A stretch of 64,000 nt of DNA from Planosporangium mesophilum (GTDB lineage: Bacteria > Actinomycetota > Actinomycetes > Mycobacteriales > Micromonosporaceae), in the NCBI RefSeq assembly GCF_016863255.1, contig NZ_BOON01000015.1, positions 1 through 64,000 of the forward strand. The letters are read 5' to 3'. Below, piece after piece: positions 33,485 through 42,941 of this stretch. A program made the translations under genes and the position numbers. The first letter of the stretch is position 1. Each line of letters starts with the position of its first letter. Below the pieces are notes generated by a model. It was not told the origin of the DNA and ran no database searches. It saw only the letters and a list, made by a program, of their open reading frames with translations.

Positions 33485-35353
33485 TCAGGCCAGGCCGAGC
33501 TCCGACTCGAAGTGGCCGCCCTCGAGGCGCTCCTTGATCGTGGTCAGGAACCGCGCCGCGTCGGCGCCGTCGACCTGCCGGTGGTCGTAGGAGAGCGCGA
33601 GGTACACCATCGAACGCGGCACGATGATCTCGCCAAGGTCCGGGTCGTCCACGACGACGGCCCGCTTGACGACCGAGCCGGTACCGAGGATGCCGACCTG
33701 CGGCTGGTTGATGATCGGCGTGTCGAACAGGGCGCCCCGGCTGCCGGTGTTGGTCAGCGTGAACGTGCCGCCCGACAGCTCGTTCGGGTCGATCTTCATG
33801 CTGCGGGTGCGCTCCGCCAGGTCGGCGATGCGCTTGGCCAGGCCGGCCAGGTTGAGGTCACCCGCGTCGCGGATCACCGGAACCATCAGGCCCTTCTCGG
33901 TGTCCACCGCGATGCCCAGGTGCTCGCCGTCGTGGTACGTGACGGTGTTCGCCTCCAGGTCGATCGAGGCGTTGACGTTCGGGTGGGCCCGCAGCGCCTC
34001 GACGGTGGCCAGCGCGAAGAACGGCAGGAACGACAGCTTCACGCCGTGCAGCTGCTGGAACTGCGCCTTCGCCTGGTTCCGCAGCCGTGCGATGCGGGTG
34101 ACGTCGACCTCGACCACGGTGGTGAGCTGCGCCGAGATCTGCAGCGACTCGACCATCCGCTTGGCGGTGATGGCCCGGATCCGGGTCAGCTTCTCGGTAC
34201 GGCCACGCAGCGGGCTCGGCTGCGGCTTCGCCGGCGCCGAGGTGGAGCCGCCCCGTACGCCGCTGGGCTGCGCCTTGGCCGGCTGCGCGGCCTTCGCCGC
34301 CTCCGCCCGCTGGCGCTCGGCGGCGTCGAGGACGTCCTGCTTGCGGATCCGCCCGCCGACCCCGGTACCGCTCAGCTTCGACAGGTCGACGCCGTGCTCG
34401 CCGGCGAGGCGGCGTACCAGCGGCGTGACGTAGCCGCCGAAGTCCTCGACCGCCTGGGCCGCGGTGGCCTGCTGGCCGGCACCGTTACCGGCGGCTGCGG
34501 CGGCCGGCTGCGGCTGGGCCTGGGCGGGCTGGGCGGTCTCCGCCTTCGCGGGCGCGGGCTGGGCCTGCGGAGCCGGCTGGGCCGCCTCCGCCTTCGCCGG
34601 CGCGGGCTGGACCTGCTGCGCGGACTCGGCCTTCGCGGCCGGCTGCGCGGCCTGCTCGGGCGCGGCGTGCCGGGCCTGCGCCGGCTGGGCGCCGCCACCG
34701 GCCTCCCCGATGACCGCCAGCTCGGCGCCGACCGCCACCGTCTCGTCCTCGGGCACCTTGATCTCGAGCAGCGTGCCGCTCACCGGCGCCGGGATCTCGG
34801 TGTCGACCTTGTCGGTGGAGACCTCGAGCAGAGGCTCGTCGGCCTCGACGGTGTCGCCCACCGACTTGAGCCAGCGGGTGACCGTACCTTCGGTGACCGA
34901 CTCGCCGAGCGCCGGCATCGTCACCGGCGTACCCGGGCCGCCGCCGGACCCGTTGCCCGACTGCTCGCCGCCGCCCTGGGGCTGGCTCGCGGCCACCTTC
35001 TCGGCGTCGGGGGCCGGCGCCTCGGGCTCGGCCTCCTCGGCCGGCGTCGCGGTCGGCTGAACCCCGGCCTGCTCGTCGCCGGTCCCGGCCGGTGCGCTGT
35101 CGCCGACCGACTCGCCGTCGCCGGCGATGATCGCCAGCTCGCTGCCGACCTCGACGGTCTCGTCCTCGGCCACCACGATCTTCGAGAGGATCCCGGCGGC
35201 GGGGGAGGGGATCTCGGTGTCCACCTTGTCGGTGGAGACCTCGAGCAGAGGCTCGTCGGCCTCGACCCGATCACCCTCCTGCTTCAACCAGCGGGTGACG
35301 GTGCCCTCGGTGACCGACTCGCCGAGGGCCGGCATGGTGACCGATACCGGCAT
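33485..35353 (-). CDS. sucB: Dihydrolipoamide acyltransferase (E2) of a 2-oxoacid dehydrogenase complex
   Basis: The E2 protein (622 aa) forms the core of a pyruvate or 2-oxoglutarate dehydrogenase. It has two lipoyl domains with [10 protein letters not shown] at Lys43 and Lys182, each followed by an acidic or Ala/Pro/Gln-rich swinging linker. A peripheral-subunit-binding domain follows near 305-345 ([20 protein letters not shown]), then the acyltransferase domain from about 385 with the catalytic [16 protein letters not shown]. The ATG has GAGGAG 9 nt upstream. LpdA (E3) is encoded just upstream on the same strand; E1 is not in the window. The mycobacterial gene here is DlaT. DNA of the two lipoyl domains is identical over 44 nt. 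Confidence 0.93.
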   Translation of the reverse strand: MPVSVTMPALGESVTEGTVTRWLKQEGDRVEADEPLLEVSTDKVDTEIPSPAAGILSKIVVAEDETVEVGSELAIIAGDGESVGDSAPAGTGDEQAGVQPTATPAEEAEPEAPAPDAEKVAASQPQGGGEQSGNGSGGGPGTPVTMPALGESVTEGTVTRWLKSVGDTVEADEPLLEVSTDKVDTEIPAPVSGTLLEIKVPEDETVAVGAELAVIGEAGGGAQPAQARHAAPEQAAQPAAKAESAQQVQPAPAKAEAAQPAPQAQPAPAKAETAQPAQAQPQPAAAAAGNGAGQQATAAQAVEDFGGYVTPLVRRLAGEHGVDLSKLSGTGVGGRIRKQDVLDAAERQRAEAAKAAQPAKAQPSGVRGGSTSAPAKPQPSPLRGRTEKLTRIRAITAKRMVESLQISAQLTTVVEVDVTRIARLRNQAKAQFQQLHGVKLSFLPFFALATVEALRAHPNVNASIDLEANTVTYHDGEHLGIAVDTEKGLMVPVIRDAGDLNLAGLAKRIADLAERTRSMKIDPNELSGGTFTLTNTGSRGALFDTPIINQPQVGILGTGSVVKRAVVVDDPDLGEIIVPRSMVYLALSYDHRQVDGADAARFLTTIKERLEGGHFESELGLA

Positions 35354-35431
35354 TTCACAGACTCCTCATATGTAGCTGGTGTCGCCAGCTTTTCACGTCG
35401 TCAACGACTACTGGGTGGTAAGGGTTTTGGC

Positions 35432-36814
35432 TCACCCGTGGACGTGCAGTGGCTTGCCGGCCAGCGCCAGGTGGGCCTCGCCGAGCGCCTCGCTCTGGCT
35501 CGGGTGCGAGTGGATGAGCTGGGCGACCTCCGCGGGGAACGCCTCCCAGTTGTAGATCAGCTGCGCCTCGCCGATCAGTTCGCTGACCCGGCTGCCGACC
35601 AGGTGCAGGCCGACGACCGGCCCCTCGGGGGCGCGGACGAGCTTGACGAAGCCCGCGGTCTTGAGGATCTGGCTCTTGCCGTTGCCGGCCAGGTCGTAGG
35701 TGACCGTCTCGACCTTGTCGCCGTACTTCTCGCGCGCCTTGGCCTCGGTCAGGCCCATGGACGCGACCTCCGGCTCGGTGTAGGTCACCCGCGGGATGCC
35801 GCTCTCGTCGATGACCGGCGGGTTCAGCCCGGCGATCTCCTCGGCGACGAAGATGCCCTGCTGGAAGCCGCGGTGGGCGAGCTGGAGACCCGGCACGATG
35901 TCGCCGACGGCGTACACGTTCGGCAGGTTGGTGCGCAGGCGCTCGTCGGTGAGCACGAAGCCGCGCTCCATGGTGACGCCCTGCTCCTCGTACCCGATGT
36001 TGGACGTCACCGGCCCGCGCCCGACGGCGACCAGCAGCAGTTCGGCCTCGAGGGTGTCGCCGCCCTGGATGCTGACCTTGACGCCGGCGTCGGTGGTCTC
36101 GACCTTCTCGAACGGCTTGCCGACCTTGAACGCGATGCCGCGCTTGCGGAACGCCCGCTCCAGCGCCTTCGAGCTCTGCTCGTCCTCGGCGGCGACCAGG
36201 CGGGGCAGCGCCTCGACGATGGTGACGTCCACGCCGAACGACTTCCAGGCGCTGGCGAACTCGCAGCCGATGACGCCGCCGCCCAGGATCACGGCGGACG
36301 CGGGTACGTGGTCGAGGGCCAGGGCGTGCTCGGAGGTGATCACGCGCTCACCGTCGACCTCCAGGCCCGGCAGGGACTTCGAGTACGACCCGGTGGCGAG
36401 CACGATGTTGCGGCCGGTGTACCGCTGGCCGTTCACCTCGACGGCGTTCGGCGCGACCAGCCGGCCCTCGCCCTCGACGTACGTGATCTTGCGGGACTTG
36501 ATCAGCCCTTGCAGGCCCTTGTAGAGCCGGCTGACGACGCCGTCCTTGTACGTGTTCACGGCCTTCATGTCGATGCCGTTGAACGTGGCCTGGACGCCGA
36601 ACTGCTCGGCCTCGCGGGTGGCGTCGGCGACCTCACCGGCGTGCAGCAGCGCCTTCGTCGGGATGCAGCCGCGGTGCAGGCAGGTACCGCCGACCTTGTC
36701 CTTCTCGATCAGCACGACGGACAGGTCCAGCTCCGCGGCGCGCAGCGCGGTGGCGTAACCGCCGCTGCCGCCGCCGAGGATCACTACGTCGTAACCGGCG
36801 TTGGGGTCGCTCAC
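35432..36814 (-). CDS. lpdA: Dihydrolipoyl dehydrogenase (E3)
   Basis: This FAD/NAD flavoenzyme reoxidises dihydrolipoamide on E2 (and GcvH). Its 460 residues include the FAD-binding VVILGGGSGGYATALRA, the redox disulfide GGTCLHRGCIPTK (Cys45 and Cys50), the NAD-binding AVILGGGVIGCEFASAW, NVYAVGDIVPG and the C-terminal His-Glu region IHSHPSQSEALGEAH. GTG 36814 is preferred over the longer frame because GGGAG lies about 7 nt upstream and VSDPNAGYDV is a typical start. The E2 gene follows after 78 nt with its own good ribosome-binding site; the two may share a transcript. A small gene diverges from it upstream. Confidence 0.95.
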   Translation of the reverse strand: MSDPNAGYDVVILGGGSGGYATALRAAELDLSVVLIEKDKVGGTCLHRGCIPTKALLHAGEVADATREAEQFGVQATFNGIDMKAVNTYKDGVVSRLYKGLQGLIKSRKITYVEGEGRLVAPNAVEVNGQRYTGRNIVLATGSYSKSLPGLEVDGERVITSEHALALDHVPASAVILGGGVIGCEFASAWKSFGVDVTIVEALPRLVAAEDEQSSKALERAFRKRGIAFKVGKPFEKVETTDAGVKVSIQGGDTLEAELLLVAVGRGPVTSNIGYEEQGVTMERGFVLTDERLRTNLPNVYAVGDIVPGLQLAHRGFQQGIFVAEEIAGLNPPVIDESGIPRVTYTEPEVASMGLTEAKAREKYGDKVETVTYDLAGNGKSQILKTAGFVKLVRAPEGPVVGLHLVGSRVSELIGEAQLIYNWEAFPAEVAQLIHSHPSQSEALGEAHLALAGKPLHVHG

Positions 36815-36993
36815 GTATATCTCCCTGGCGGTGCACGGCCGGTCACGGCGGCCGGCGCTATTCACAATCCTCGGACATCTTGTCACTGTGTGAAGGCAAC
36901 TGAGAAACGAGGTGCCCTACGACACGCTCATCGGGCGTACCCTTTGCGCACCGCCGGCCGGGCCGGCGGCCCTGACGGGGAGGAGGATCGTCG

Positions 36994-37314
36994 GTGGCTC
37001 TGTTTCGGCGACGCCAGAAGGCGGCGGTCGCTGGGCGCCGTGCGGCCAGCCAGGAAGACCTCGAACATCTGGAGCACTTCGCGCGTAGCCGGCGTGGCGT
37101 GGAGGCGCTGATCGAGCCCCGCACGACGGTCACCGAGACCACCGTCATCCTCATCGCCCACGACGGGGAGTGGACCCGCCGGCGCATCGGCAGCCCGGAC
37201 GAGGCCCGCCGCTGGGGCCACCGGCTCGGGATTCCGGTCTACGACGTCGCGCTGGTCGGGTACCCCCAGCGCATGCGCGACTACAACGCCCGCCGCAAGC
37301 AGGCCGAGGCCTAA
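36994..37314 (+). CDS. Conserved small hypothetical protein
   Basis: The 106-residue soluble protein is basic, opening MALFRRRQKAAVAGRRAA, followed by a helical QEDLEHLEHFARSRRGVEALIEP and an alpha/beta part with TTVILIAHDGEWTRRRIGSP and LGIPVYDVALVGYPQRMRDYN. No domain is recognised. Such a protein occurs beside lpd/pepA in other actinomycetes as far as I recall. GTG 36994 is well supported by GGGGAGGAGG 8-10 nt upstream. It diverges from lpdA across a 179-bp region. Its stop TAA (37312-37314) overlaps the stop of convergent pepA by two bases, leaving no room for a terminator. Confidence 0.75.
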   Translation: MALFRRRQKAAVAGRRAASQEDLEHLEHFARSRRGVEALIEPRTTVTETTVILIAHDGEWTRRRIGSPDEARRWGHRLGIPVYDVALVGYPQRMRDYNARRKQAEA

Positions 37315-38864
37315 CCGTTCGCGGCGACGTCCTCGATCAGCGCGGTCAGCGTGCGTACCGGTACCCCGGTGCCGCCCTTCGTCCAGTACCCGAACGGCTC
37401 GCCGGAGTGGTACGCCGGCCCGGCGATGTCGACGTGGGCCCACGGCAGGCCGGCCGGGACGAACTCGGACAGGAACACGCCGCCCTGGAGCATGTGGCCG
37501 GCGCGGTCCATGCCGGCGTTGACCTGCGAGATGTCGGCCACCTCGGACTCCATGCCCTTGCGGACGTCGTCGGGGAGCGGCATCGGCCAGCCGGGCTCGC
37601 CGACGGCGTCGCCGACCTCCTTGAGCCGGCGCAGGAAGTCGGCGTCGCCCATCAGGCCCGCGACCCGCTTGCCCAGCGCGACGACCTGCCCGCCGGTGAG
37701 CGTAGAAGTTTCGACCAGATAGTCCGGGTTGTCCTCGCCGGCCCGTACGATCGCGTCGGCCAGCACCATCCGGCCCTCGGCGTCGGTGTTGAGCACCTCG
37801 ACGTGCTTGCCGCCGTACATGCGCACCACGTCACCGGGGCGGTACGCCGAGCCGGAAGGCATGTTCTCGGCCAGCGCCGCGTATCCGGTGACGGCCACGT
37901 CCGGCTTGAGCGCCGCGACCGCGAGCATCGTGGCGGCCACCGCGGCCGCGCCCGCCATGTCCGACTTCATCTCCCACATGCCCTGCGCGGGCTTGATGGA
38001 CACACCGCCGCTGTCGAACGTGATGCCCTTGCCGACCAGCGCGACGTGCTTGGCCGGGGAGCCGTCCGGCCGGTACGCCAGCCGCACCAGGCGGGGCGGG
38101 GCGGACGAGCCCTGGCCGACCGCGAGGATGCCGCCGTAGCCCGCCTCTGCCAGCGCCTTCTCGTCGAGGACCTCGACCGAAAGGCCCGCCTTGGTGGCCG
38201 CCTCGGCGATCGCGTCGGCGAAGGCCGGCGGGCGCAGGTCGTTGGGGGCGGTGTTGACCCAGTCGCGGGCGCGGTGCACCGCCGACGCCACCGCCACGAC
38301 CCGGTCGGCCTCGCTGGTCATCGTCGGGTCGGCGGCGTCCGGTACGTGCACGCTCACCGCGTCGACCGGCTCCCGCCGCCCGGGCGACGGCTTCGTCTTG
38401 TACGCCGCGAACCGGTACCCGCCCAGCAGCGCGCCCTCGGCGGTCGCCCGCAGGGCCTGTACCGCGTCGGCGCCGCTCGGGTCGTCCGACAGCGGGAGGC
38501 TGAGCACCACGCTGGACAAGCCGGCCAGGGCCCGTACCGCCGAGCCGGCCGCCCGGCGCAGGGTCTCCGGTGCCGGCGCCGGACCGGTCGGCTCCGGCCC
38601 GAGGCCGACGGCCACGACCAGCGGCGCCGTGATCGTGCCCAGGCCGGCGAGCTTCGTGACCTCACCGGTCGCGCCGGTCGCGCCGAGCAGCGCGAGCGTC
38701 TCGGTGAGCCGGCCCTCGAACGCGGCGGCGATGCTCTCCGCGCCGGACGCGAGCAGCAGCGGAGAACGGCCGGGTTCGGGCTCGGCGACGCTGTGCACCC
38801 CGATGACGACCGCGTCGACGCGCAGTTCGGCTGGGTCGGTGTCAACCAGGTTGAGCGAGGTCAC
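37311..38864 (-). CDS. pepA: Leucyl aminopeptidase (M17)
   Basis: This is a cytosolic dimetal exopeptidase removing N-terminal residues, usually hexameric. The 517-residue protein has the M17 metal and catalytic motifs: LVGKGITFDSGGVSIKP (Lys279, Asp284) and the signature NTDAEGRMVLADA (359-371). The N-terminal half is the variable macro-like domain. The frame is open to 39011, but GTG 38864 (VTSLNLVDTDPAEL) has GGAG about 5 nt upstream and is taken as the start. gcvT diverges from it after 102 bp. The last three codon positions overlap the convergent small gene's stop. Mycobacterial pepB lies in the same interval. Confidence 0.93.
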   Translation of the reverse strand: MTSLNLVDTDPAELRVDAVVIGVHSVAEPEPGRSPLLLASGAESIAAAFEGRLTETLALLGATGATGEVTKLAGLGTITAPLVVAVGLGPEPTGPAPAPETLRRAAGSAVRALAGLSSVVLSLPLSDDPSGADAVQALRATAEGALLGGYRFAAYKTKPSPGRREPVDAVSVHVPDAADPTMTSEADRVVAVASAVHRARDWVNTAPNDLRPPAFADAIAEAATKAGLSVEVLDEKALAEAGYGGILAVGQGSSAPPRLVRLAYRPDGSPAKHVALVGKGITFDSGGVSIKPAQGMWEMKSDMAGAAAVAATMLAVAALKPDVAVTGYAALAENMPSGSAYRPGDVVRMYGGKHVEVLNTDAEGRMVLADAIVRAGEDNPDYLVETSTLTGGQVVALGKRVAGLMGDADFLRRLKEVGDAVGEPGWPMPLPDDVRKGMESEVADISQVNAGMDRAGHMLQGGVFLSEFVPAGLPWAHVDIAGPAYHSGEPFGYWTKGGTGVPVRTLTALIEDVAANG

Positions 38865-38953
38865 GGGTTCTCCGTCCGCAGGGAGTGCCTTCCGGGCCGA
38901 TGCTAGGCGACGATCATCGACGGCCGGTGGCGAACCCCCCGGAGCCGACGCGA

Positions 38954-38959
38954 TAGGTT
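38954..38959 (+). promoter_or_regulatory. -10 candidate for leaderless gcvT
   Basis: TAGGTT ends 7 nt before the ATG at 38967, and no ribosome-binding site is seen, so the transcript is probably leaderless. Confidence 0.45.
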
Positions 38960-38966
38960 GCCAGCC

Positions 38967-40064
38967 ATGACCGAAGCAGCGTTGCTCCGTCCTGCGCTCT
39001 ACCCACGCCACGCCGAGCTAGGCGCCAAGTTCGCGGCTTTCGGCGGCTGGGAGATGCCGCTGGAGTACGCAGGCGGCGGAGTCCTCAAGGAGCACGCCGC
39101 GGTCCGCGAGGCGGTCGGCGTGTTCGACGTGTCCCACCTGGGCAAGGCGACGGTGACCGGGCCCGGTGCGGCCGGCTTCGTCAACGCGTGCCTCACCAAC
39201 GACCTGGGCCGGATCGGGCCCGGGAAGGCCCAATACACCCTCTGCTGCGACGACGCCACCGGCGGCGTGGTGGACGACATCATCGCCTACCTCAACGCCG
39301 CCGACGACGTGTTCCTCGTGCCGAACGCGGCCAACACCGCCGAGGTGGTACGGCGGCTCGCCGCCGCCGCGCCGCCCGACGTCACCGTCACCGACCGGCA
39401 CCGCGACTTCGCGGTGCTCGCGGTGCAGGGCCCCCGCTCCGCCGACGTGCTGGCCGCGATGGGGCTGCCGACCGGCCACGGGTACATGAGCTTCACGAGC
39501 GCCGGCGACGTCACCGTGTGCCGCACCGGGTACACCGGCGAGCACGGGTACGAACTGGTCGCGCCGGTCGGCCGCGCCACCGAACTATGGGACGCGATCA
39601 TGGCGGCCGGCGCCGAGCACGGCATCCGCGCCTGCGGCCTGGCCGCCCGCGACACCCTGCGCACCGAGATGGGCTACCCGCTGCACGGCCAGGACCTCTC
39701 GCCGGAGATCACCCCGGTGCAGGCCAGGTCCGGCTGGGCGGTCGGCTGGTCCAAGCCCCGGTTCTGGGGCCGCGACGCGCTGCTGGCCGAGAAGGAAGCC
39801 GGACCGCGCCGGACGCTGTGGGGCCTGGAGGTGCTCGACCGGGGGATTCCCCGCCCGCACATGACGGTGCTCAGTGGCGACACCCCGGTGGGGGAGATCA
39901 CCAGCGGTACGTTCTCGCCCACCCGCCGGATCGGCATCGCCCTCGCCCTGCTCGACACGGCCGCCGGACTGGTCGAGGGCAGCGAGGTCGAGGTCGACGT
40001 GCGCGGCCGCCGCTCGCGGATGAAGGTGGTCAAGCCGCCGTTCGTTTCGGCGGGGGTTCGCTAG
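38967..40064 (+). CDS. gcvT: Glycine cleavage system T protein (aminomethyltransferase)
   Basis: GcvT releases ammonia from the aminomethyl-lipoyl H-protein and forms methylene-tetrahydrofolate. The protein (365 aa) shows [75 protein letters not shown] and [19 protein letters not shown], the folate-binding and catalytic Asp region of the family, plus the C-terminal barrel. gcvP and gcvH are not here, so it is an isolated member, as in mycobacteria (Rv2211c). It depends on lipoate from LipA/LipB and on LpdA encoded nearby. Its stop overlaps the convergent cobS stop by 4 nt. Confidence 0.93.
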   Translation: MTEAALLRPALYPRHAELGAKFAAFGGWEMPLEYAGGGVLKEHAAVREAVGVFDVSHLGKATVTGPGAAGFVNACLTNDLGRIGPGKAQYTLCCDDATGGVVDDIIAYLNAADDVFLVPNAANTAEVVRRLAAAAPPDVTVTDRHRDFAVLAVQGPRSADVLAAMGLPTGHGYMSFTSAGDVTVCRTGYTGEHGYELVAPVGRATELWDAIMAAGAEHGIRACGLAARDTLRTEMGYPLHGQDLSPEITPVQARSGWAVGWSKPRFWGRDALLAEKEAGPRRTLWGLEVLDRGIPRPHMTVLSGDTPVGEITSGTFSPTRRIGIALALLDTAAGLVEGSEVEVDVRGRRSRMKVVKPPFVSAGVR

Positions 40065-40903
40065 GACAGCGCCAGCCCCAGGTAGGCGATCGACACGCCG
40101 ACCTCGACGACGGCGCCGAGCACATCACCGGTGACGCCGCCGATCCGCCGTACCGCGTGCCGTACCAGCAGCAGCGCGGCGGCGAGCGAGACGAACACCG
40201 CCGCCGGGCCCTGCCACGCCCGGCCGGGCACGGCGGGCAGCGCCACCACCGCGACGAAGGCCAGGCCCGCGACGGCGGCAAACCACCCGACGGTACCGGC
40301 GACCATGGCGCCCAGGCCGCCGGGGCGCGCCGCCGGTACCCCGCGCCGGCAGGCCCAGGCGACCGCGAGCCGGCCCGCCGCCGCGCCGGCCGCGACCCCG
40401 GCGAGCGCCGCCGGCCAGGCCCGGTCCAGCAGTACGGCCGCGCAGGCGGCCTGGAGCAGCAGGCTGAGGACGACCGCCGCGACGCCGAACGGGCCGATGT
40501 CCGGCTTCTTCATCACGTCGAGGGTGCCCGCCGCGTCCCGGTACGAGCCGAGCCCGTCGGCGGTGTCGGCCAGCCCGTCCACGTGCAGGCCCCTGGTGAG
40601 CAGCACACCGAGCCCGACCGTGGCGACGCCGGCGACCAGCGGCGGCGCGCCCAGCCAGCGCAGCCCGAGGCCGGCGCCGGCCAGTACGGCGCCGAGCACC
40701 GCGCCCACGACCGGGGCGAGCGCCATGGCGACGCCCGCCGCGGCCCGGTCGACGCGACCGGCCCGTACCGGAGCCACGGAGAACGTCGTCAGCGCCAGTC
40801 GCAGCCCGGCGCAGATCGTCCGCGCCGGCCGCAGCCCGGCGCAGGTCGTCCGCGCCGGCCGTAGCCCGGCGCCGAGGACGCGATCACGGCCCGGGTCAGG
40901 CAC
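40061..40903 (-). CDS. cobS: Adenosylcobinamide-GDP ribazoletransferase (cobalamin synthase)
   Basis: CobS joins adenosyl-GDP-cobinamide to alpha-ribazole, the last main step of B12 nucleotide-loop assembly, in the inner membrane. The 280-residue protein has the family hallmark [19 protein letters not shown] (metal-binding Asp residues), [16 protein letters not shown] and about seven hydrophobic helices. Translation from GTG 40903 ([15 protein letters not shown]) is coupled to the upstream cobU-cobT gene by an 8-nt overlap. Odd: the N-terminus holds two extra copies of a 10-residue unit (LRPART-type) before the expected [20 protein letters not shown], from a 30-bp tandem repeat. A start after the repeat is possible but no ATG or GTG fits well. 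Confidence 0.88.
   Translation of the reverse strand: MPDPGRDRVLGAGLRPARTTCAGLRPARTICAGLRLALTTFSVAPVRAGRVDRAAAGVAMALAPVVGAVLGAVLAGAGLGLRWLGAPPLVAGVATVGLGVLLTRGLHVDGLADTADGLGSYRDAAGTLDVMKKPDIGPFGVAAVVLSLLLQAACAAVLLDRAWPAALAGVAAGAAAGRLAVAWACRRGVPAARPGGLGAMVAGTVGWFAAVAGLAFVAVVALPAVPGRAWQGPAAVFVSLAAALLLVRHAVRRIGGVTGDVLGAVVEVGVSIAYLGLALS
40801..40872. repeat. 30-bp tandem repeat inside the 5' end of cobS
   Basis: Two units, 40801-40830 and 40831-40860, differ at one base (GCAGATCG versus GCAGGTCG). A third partial copy (GTAGCCCGGCGC) runs to 40872. Each unit is 10 codons, so the frame is kept and the protein gains about 20 residues. Confidence 0.85.
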
Positions 40904-42632
40904 CGGGCAGCGTGGCGGCGAGGGTGAGCGCCGAGCGCAGCATTGGCAGCGCCGCGAGCGCCGTCGCGCCCTCACCGAGCCCGAGCTTGAGGTCCAGTAC
41001 CGGGGTGACGCCCAGGACGTCCGCGCCGAGCCGTACCGCCGGGTGGCCGCCGGTGTCGGGCAGCAGGATCCAGTGCCGGGTCTGGGCGCCGAAGTCCCGT
41101 GCGACCAGCGCGGCCGCGACGCCGACCGGTCCGTCCAGCAGGACCGGGGTACGGCGGGAGGCGGCGCCGAGCAGGACGCCGGTGGCGACGGCGTGGTCGG
41201 CGCCGCCCAGCGCGGCGAGGACCGCCCGAGGGTCACTGGACCGCGAGCGCACCCGGTGCAGCGCGTCGCGTACGGCACCGCACCGCCGCATCCAGGCCAG
41301 GTCGTCGATGCGTCCGCCGGGGACGACGACGCGGCCGAGCAGGGCGGCAGCCTCGCCGTTGGCGGTCGCGGCGATCACCGCCGCGGCGGCGGCGTCGGCA
41401 CCCGCCCCGCCGGCGCCGAGGACGATCAGGTCGGTCCCGGCGTCCACCGCGCTCTCGGCCAACTCCCAGCCGTAGCGCAGCGCCGCGTCGACCTCGGCGT
41501 CCGACAGCGCGTCCGCGTCCTCGATCGCGCCGACCGCGCCCGGGCACCGGACGGTCTGCACCGCGGCGCCGGCGGCGCCTGCCAGCAGCGCCAGCGTGCC
41601 CTCGCCACGCTCGGCGTCGTCGAGCCGGCGCGCGGCCGTGGCCGGGGACTCGCCCGCCGCGACGTCGCCGGCGTGGTCGGCGTGCAGCAGCAGCAGCCGT
41701 ACGTTCTGCCAGGGCCGGGGGATGGGCAGCCCCTGGGTACCGGCGGCGAACCGGACGACCGGGGCGAGCGCCCCGAAGCCGGCGCCGGCCACGTCGAGGG
41801 TGGACAACCGCTCGCCGGCCGCGGCCGACGCCGCCTCGTCGGGCATGGGCAGGCTCATGCCGACCGCGATGGTCGGCATCCCGGTGGTCGTCCCGGGCGC
41901 CGCCGCGTCCAGGGCCGGCAGGAGCATGGTGTCCGTCTCGGACCAGGCCAACAGGCCCGGGTCGGTGACGATGCTCTCGGTGGGCTCGGGTGCGGGGGTC
42001 GCGACCTGGGCTGCGGGCTCCGCCGGCGCCGGGGTGCGGACCGGGCCGGCGGCGAAGGTACGGGCTCCGGCGCCGCGCGGATCCGCGCCCTTGACCCAGG
42101 TGGGCTGCCCCGCGACCACGAACGCGACCGCGTCGCACGCGTCGGCCACCGCCCGGTTGATCTCACCGATCCGGTCGGTGAAGAGCCGGCCGGCGGTGGT
42201 GTGCGCGACGACGGACAACCCCACCTCGGGGCTGACGAGTACGAGGGCGGCGGCGGGGCAGTCCCGTACGGCGGCGGCGAGCGGCTCCACGTCGACGGCG
42301 CGGGCGTTCTCGTCCCAGGCGCCGGCGGCGTCCAGGGTCGCGGTGAGCCAGCCGCCGAGGTCGTCGACGAGTAGTGTCTCGTCCGGCTTGGCCTCGCCGA
42401 GCAGCGTGACCAGGCGGTGGGGATCGGAGCCGATCTCCTCGATCGACCAGCCGGCGGGGCGGCGCTCCCGGTGCGCCGCGACCCTGGCCCGCCAGTCCGG
42501 ATCGTCCGAGCCGGCGGCGGTGGCCACGTAGCGGACCTGTGCGGCGTCGGACACGAGTTGTTCGGCAAGCTCCGACTTGCCGGAACGGATTCCGCCCAGT
42601 ACGAGGAGACGCCTGCCAGACTGCCACGACAT
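40896..42632 (-). CDS. cobUT: CobU-CobT fusion: cobinamide kinase/guanylyltransferase plus NaMN:DMB phosphoribosyltransferase
   Basis: The 578-residue fusion joins two steps of B12 lower-loop assembly. Residues 1-185 are CobU: P-loop LVLGGIRSGKSELAEQL (13-20), AHRERRPAGW and VSPEVGLSVVAHTTAGRLFTDRIGEIN, and they phosphorylate and guanylylate adenosylcobinamide. A Pro/Ala-rich linker spans about 190-235. CobT fills the rest, with LLLLHADHAGD, DLIVLGAGGAGADAAAAAVI, the glycine-rich LAALGGADHAVATGVLLGAA and the catalytic Glu in LKLGLGEGATALAALP; it makes alpha-ribazole phosphate. ATG 42632 (MSWQSGRRLL) follows GGGG; longer starts lack support. cobS follows with an 8-nt overlap, so the last steps are co-translated. 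Confidence 0.9.
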   Translation of the reverse strand: MSWQSGRRLLVLGGIRSGKSELAEQLVSDAAQVRYVATAAGSDDPDWRARVAAHRERRPAGWSIEEIGSDPHRLVTLLGEAKPDETLLVDDLGGWLTATLDAAGAWDENARAVDVEPLAAAVRDCPAAALVLVSPEVGLSVVAHTTAGRLFTDRIGEINRAVADACDAVAFVVAGQPTWVKGADPRGAGARTFAAGPVRTPAPAEPAAQVATPAPEPTESIVTDPGLLAWSETDTMLLPALDAAAPGTTTGMPTIAVGMSLPMPDEAASAAAGERLSTLDVAGAGFGALAPVVRFAAGTQGLPIPRPWQNVRLLLLHADHAGDVAAGESPATAARRLDDAERGEGTLALLAGAAGAAVQTVRCPGAVGAIEDADALSDAEVDAALRYGWELAESAVDAGTDLIVLGAGGAGADAAAAAVIAATANGEAAALLGRVVVPGGRIDDLAWMRRCGAVRDALHRVRSRSSDPRAVLAALGGADHAVATGVLLGAASRRTPVLLDGPVGVAAALVARDFGAQTRHWILLPDTGGHPAVRLGADVLGVTPVLDLKLGLGEGATALAALPMLRSALTLAATLPGA

Positions 42633-42739
42633 GCCCCGTACCTTATGGCGCACGGCACCGTGTCCGTCGCCCGGCGTCCGAGTTTCCGGGCGGGGGTCGT
42701 TAGGCTGACCGGGGACCTGACGGGGAAGGGGTGCGAGAC

Positions 42740-42940
42740 ATGGCGTGGACATGGCAGTACGAGGACGCCCAGGGGCGGTCTGTCGACGGGCCGCACGAGG
42801 CGTTTTCCAGCCAGTCCGACGCCGAGTCTTGGATCGGGCAGACCTGGCGTGATCTACTGACGGCCGGGGTGGTCGCCGCGAGGCTGGTGGAGGAGGACCG
42901 GGTGGAGTACCGGATGAGCCTCCTACCGCCAGGGGAGTGA
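42740..42940 (+). CDS. Conserved small hypothetical protein (66 aa)
   Basis: The protein opens MAWTWQYEDAQGRSV and continues GPHEAFSSQSDAESWIGQTWRDLLTAGVVAARLVEEDRVEY. This is a compact alpha/beta sequence without membrane segments or cysteines, widely conserved in actinomycetes as far as I recall, with no known role. ATG 42740 is preferred over GTG 42731 because GGGAAGGGG lies 8 nt or more upstream and MAWTW is the usual start. Only one base separates its stop from the site-2 protease gene, so the two are co-transcribed. It diverges from the cobU-cobT fusion. Confidence 0.75.
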   Translation: MAWTWQYEDAQGRSVDGPHEAFSSQSDAESWIGQTWRDLLTAGVVAARLVEEDRVEYRMSLLPPGE

Positions 42941-42941
42941 C

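Noticed and set aside
32918-37111. A 1397-codon open frame on the plus strand across the E2 and lpdA genes
   Set aside because: It lies antisense to two clear enzymes, is built of Arg/Leu/Gly-rich shadow sequence and shows no domain; long antisense frames are expected in very GC-rich DNA.
40061-41278. CobS extended to 405 residues
   Set aside because: The extension is the cobU-cobT gene in another frame; GTG 40903 with an 8-nt overlap is the natural start.
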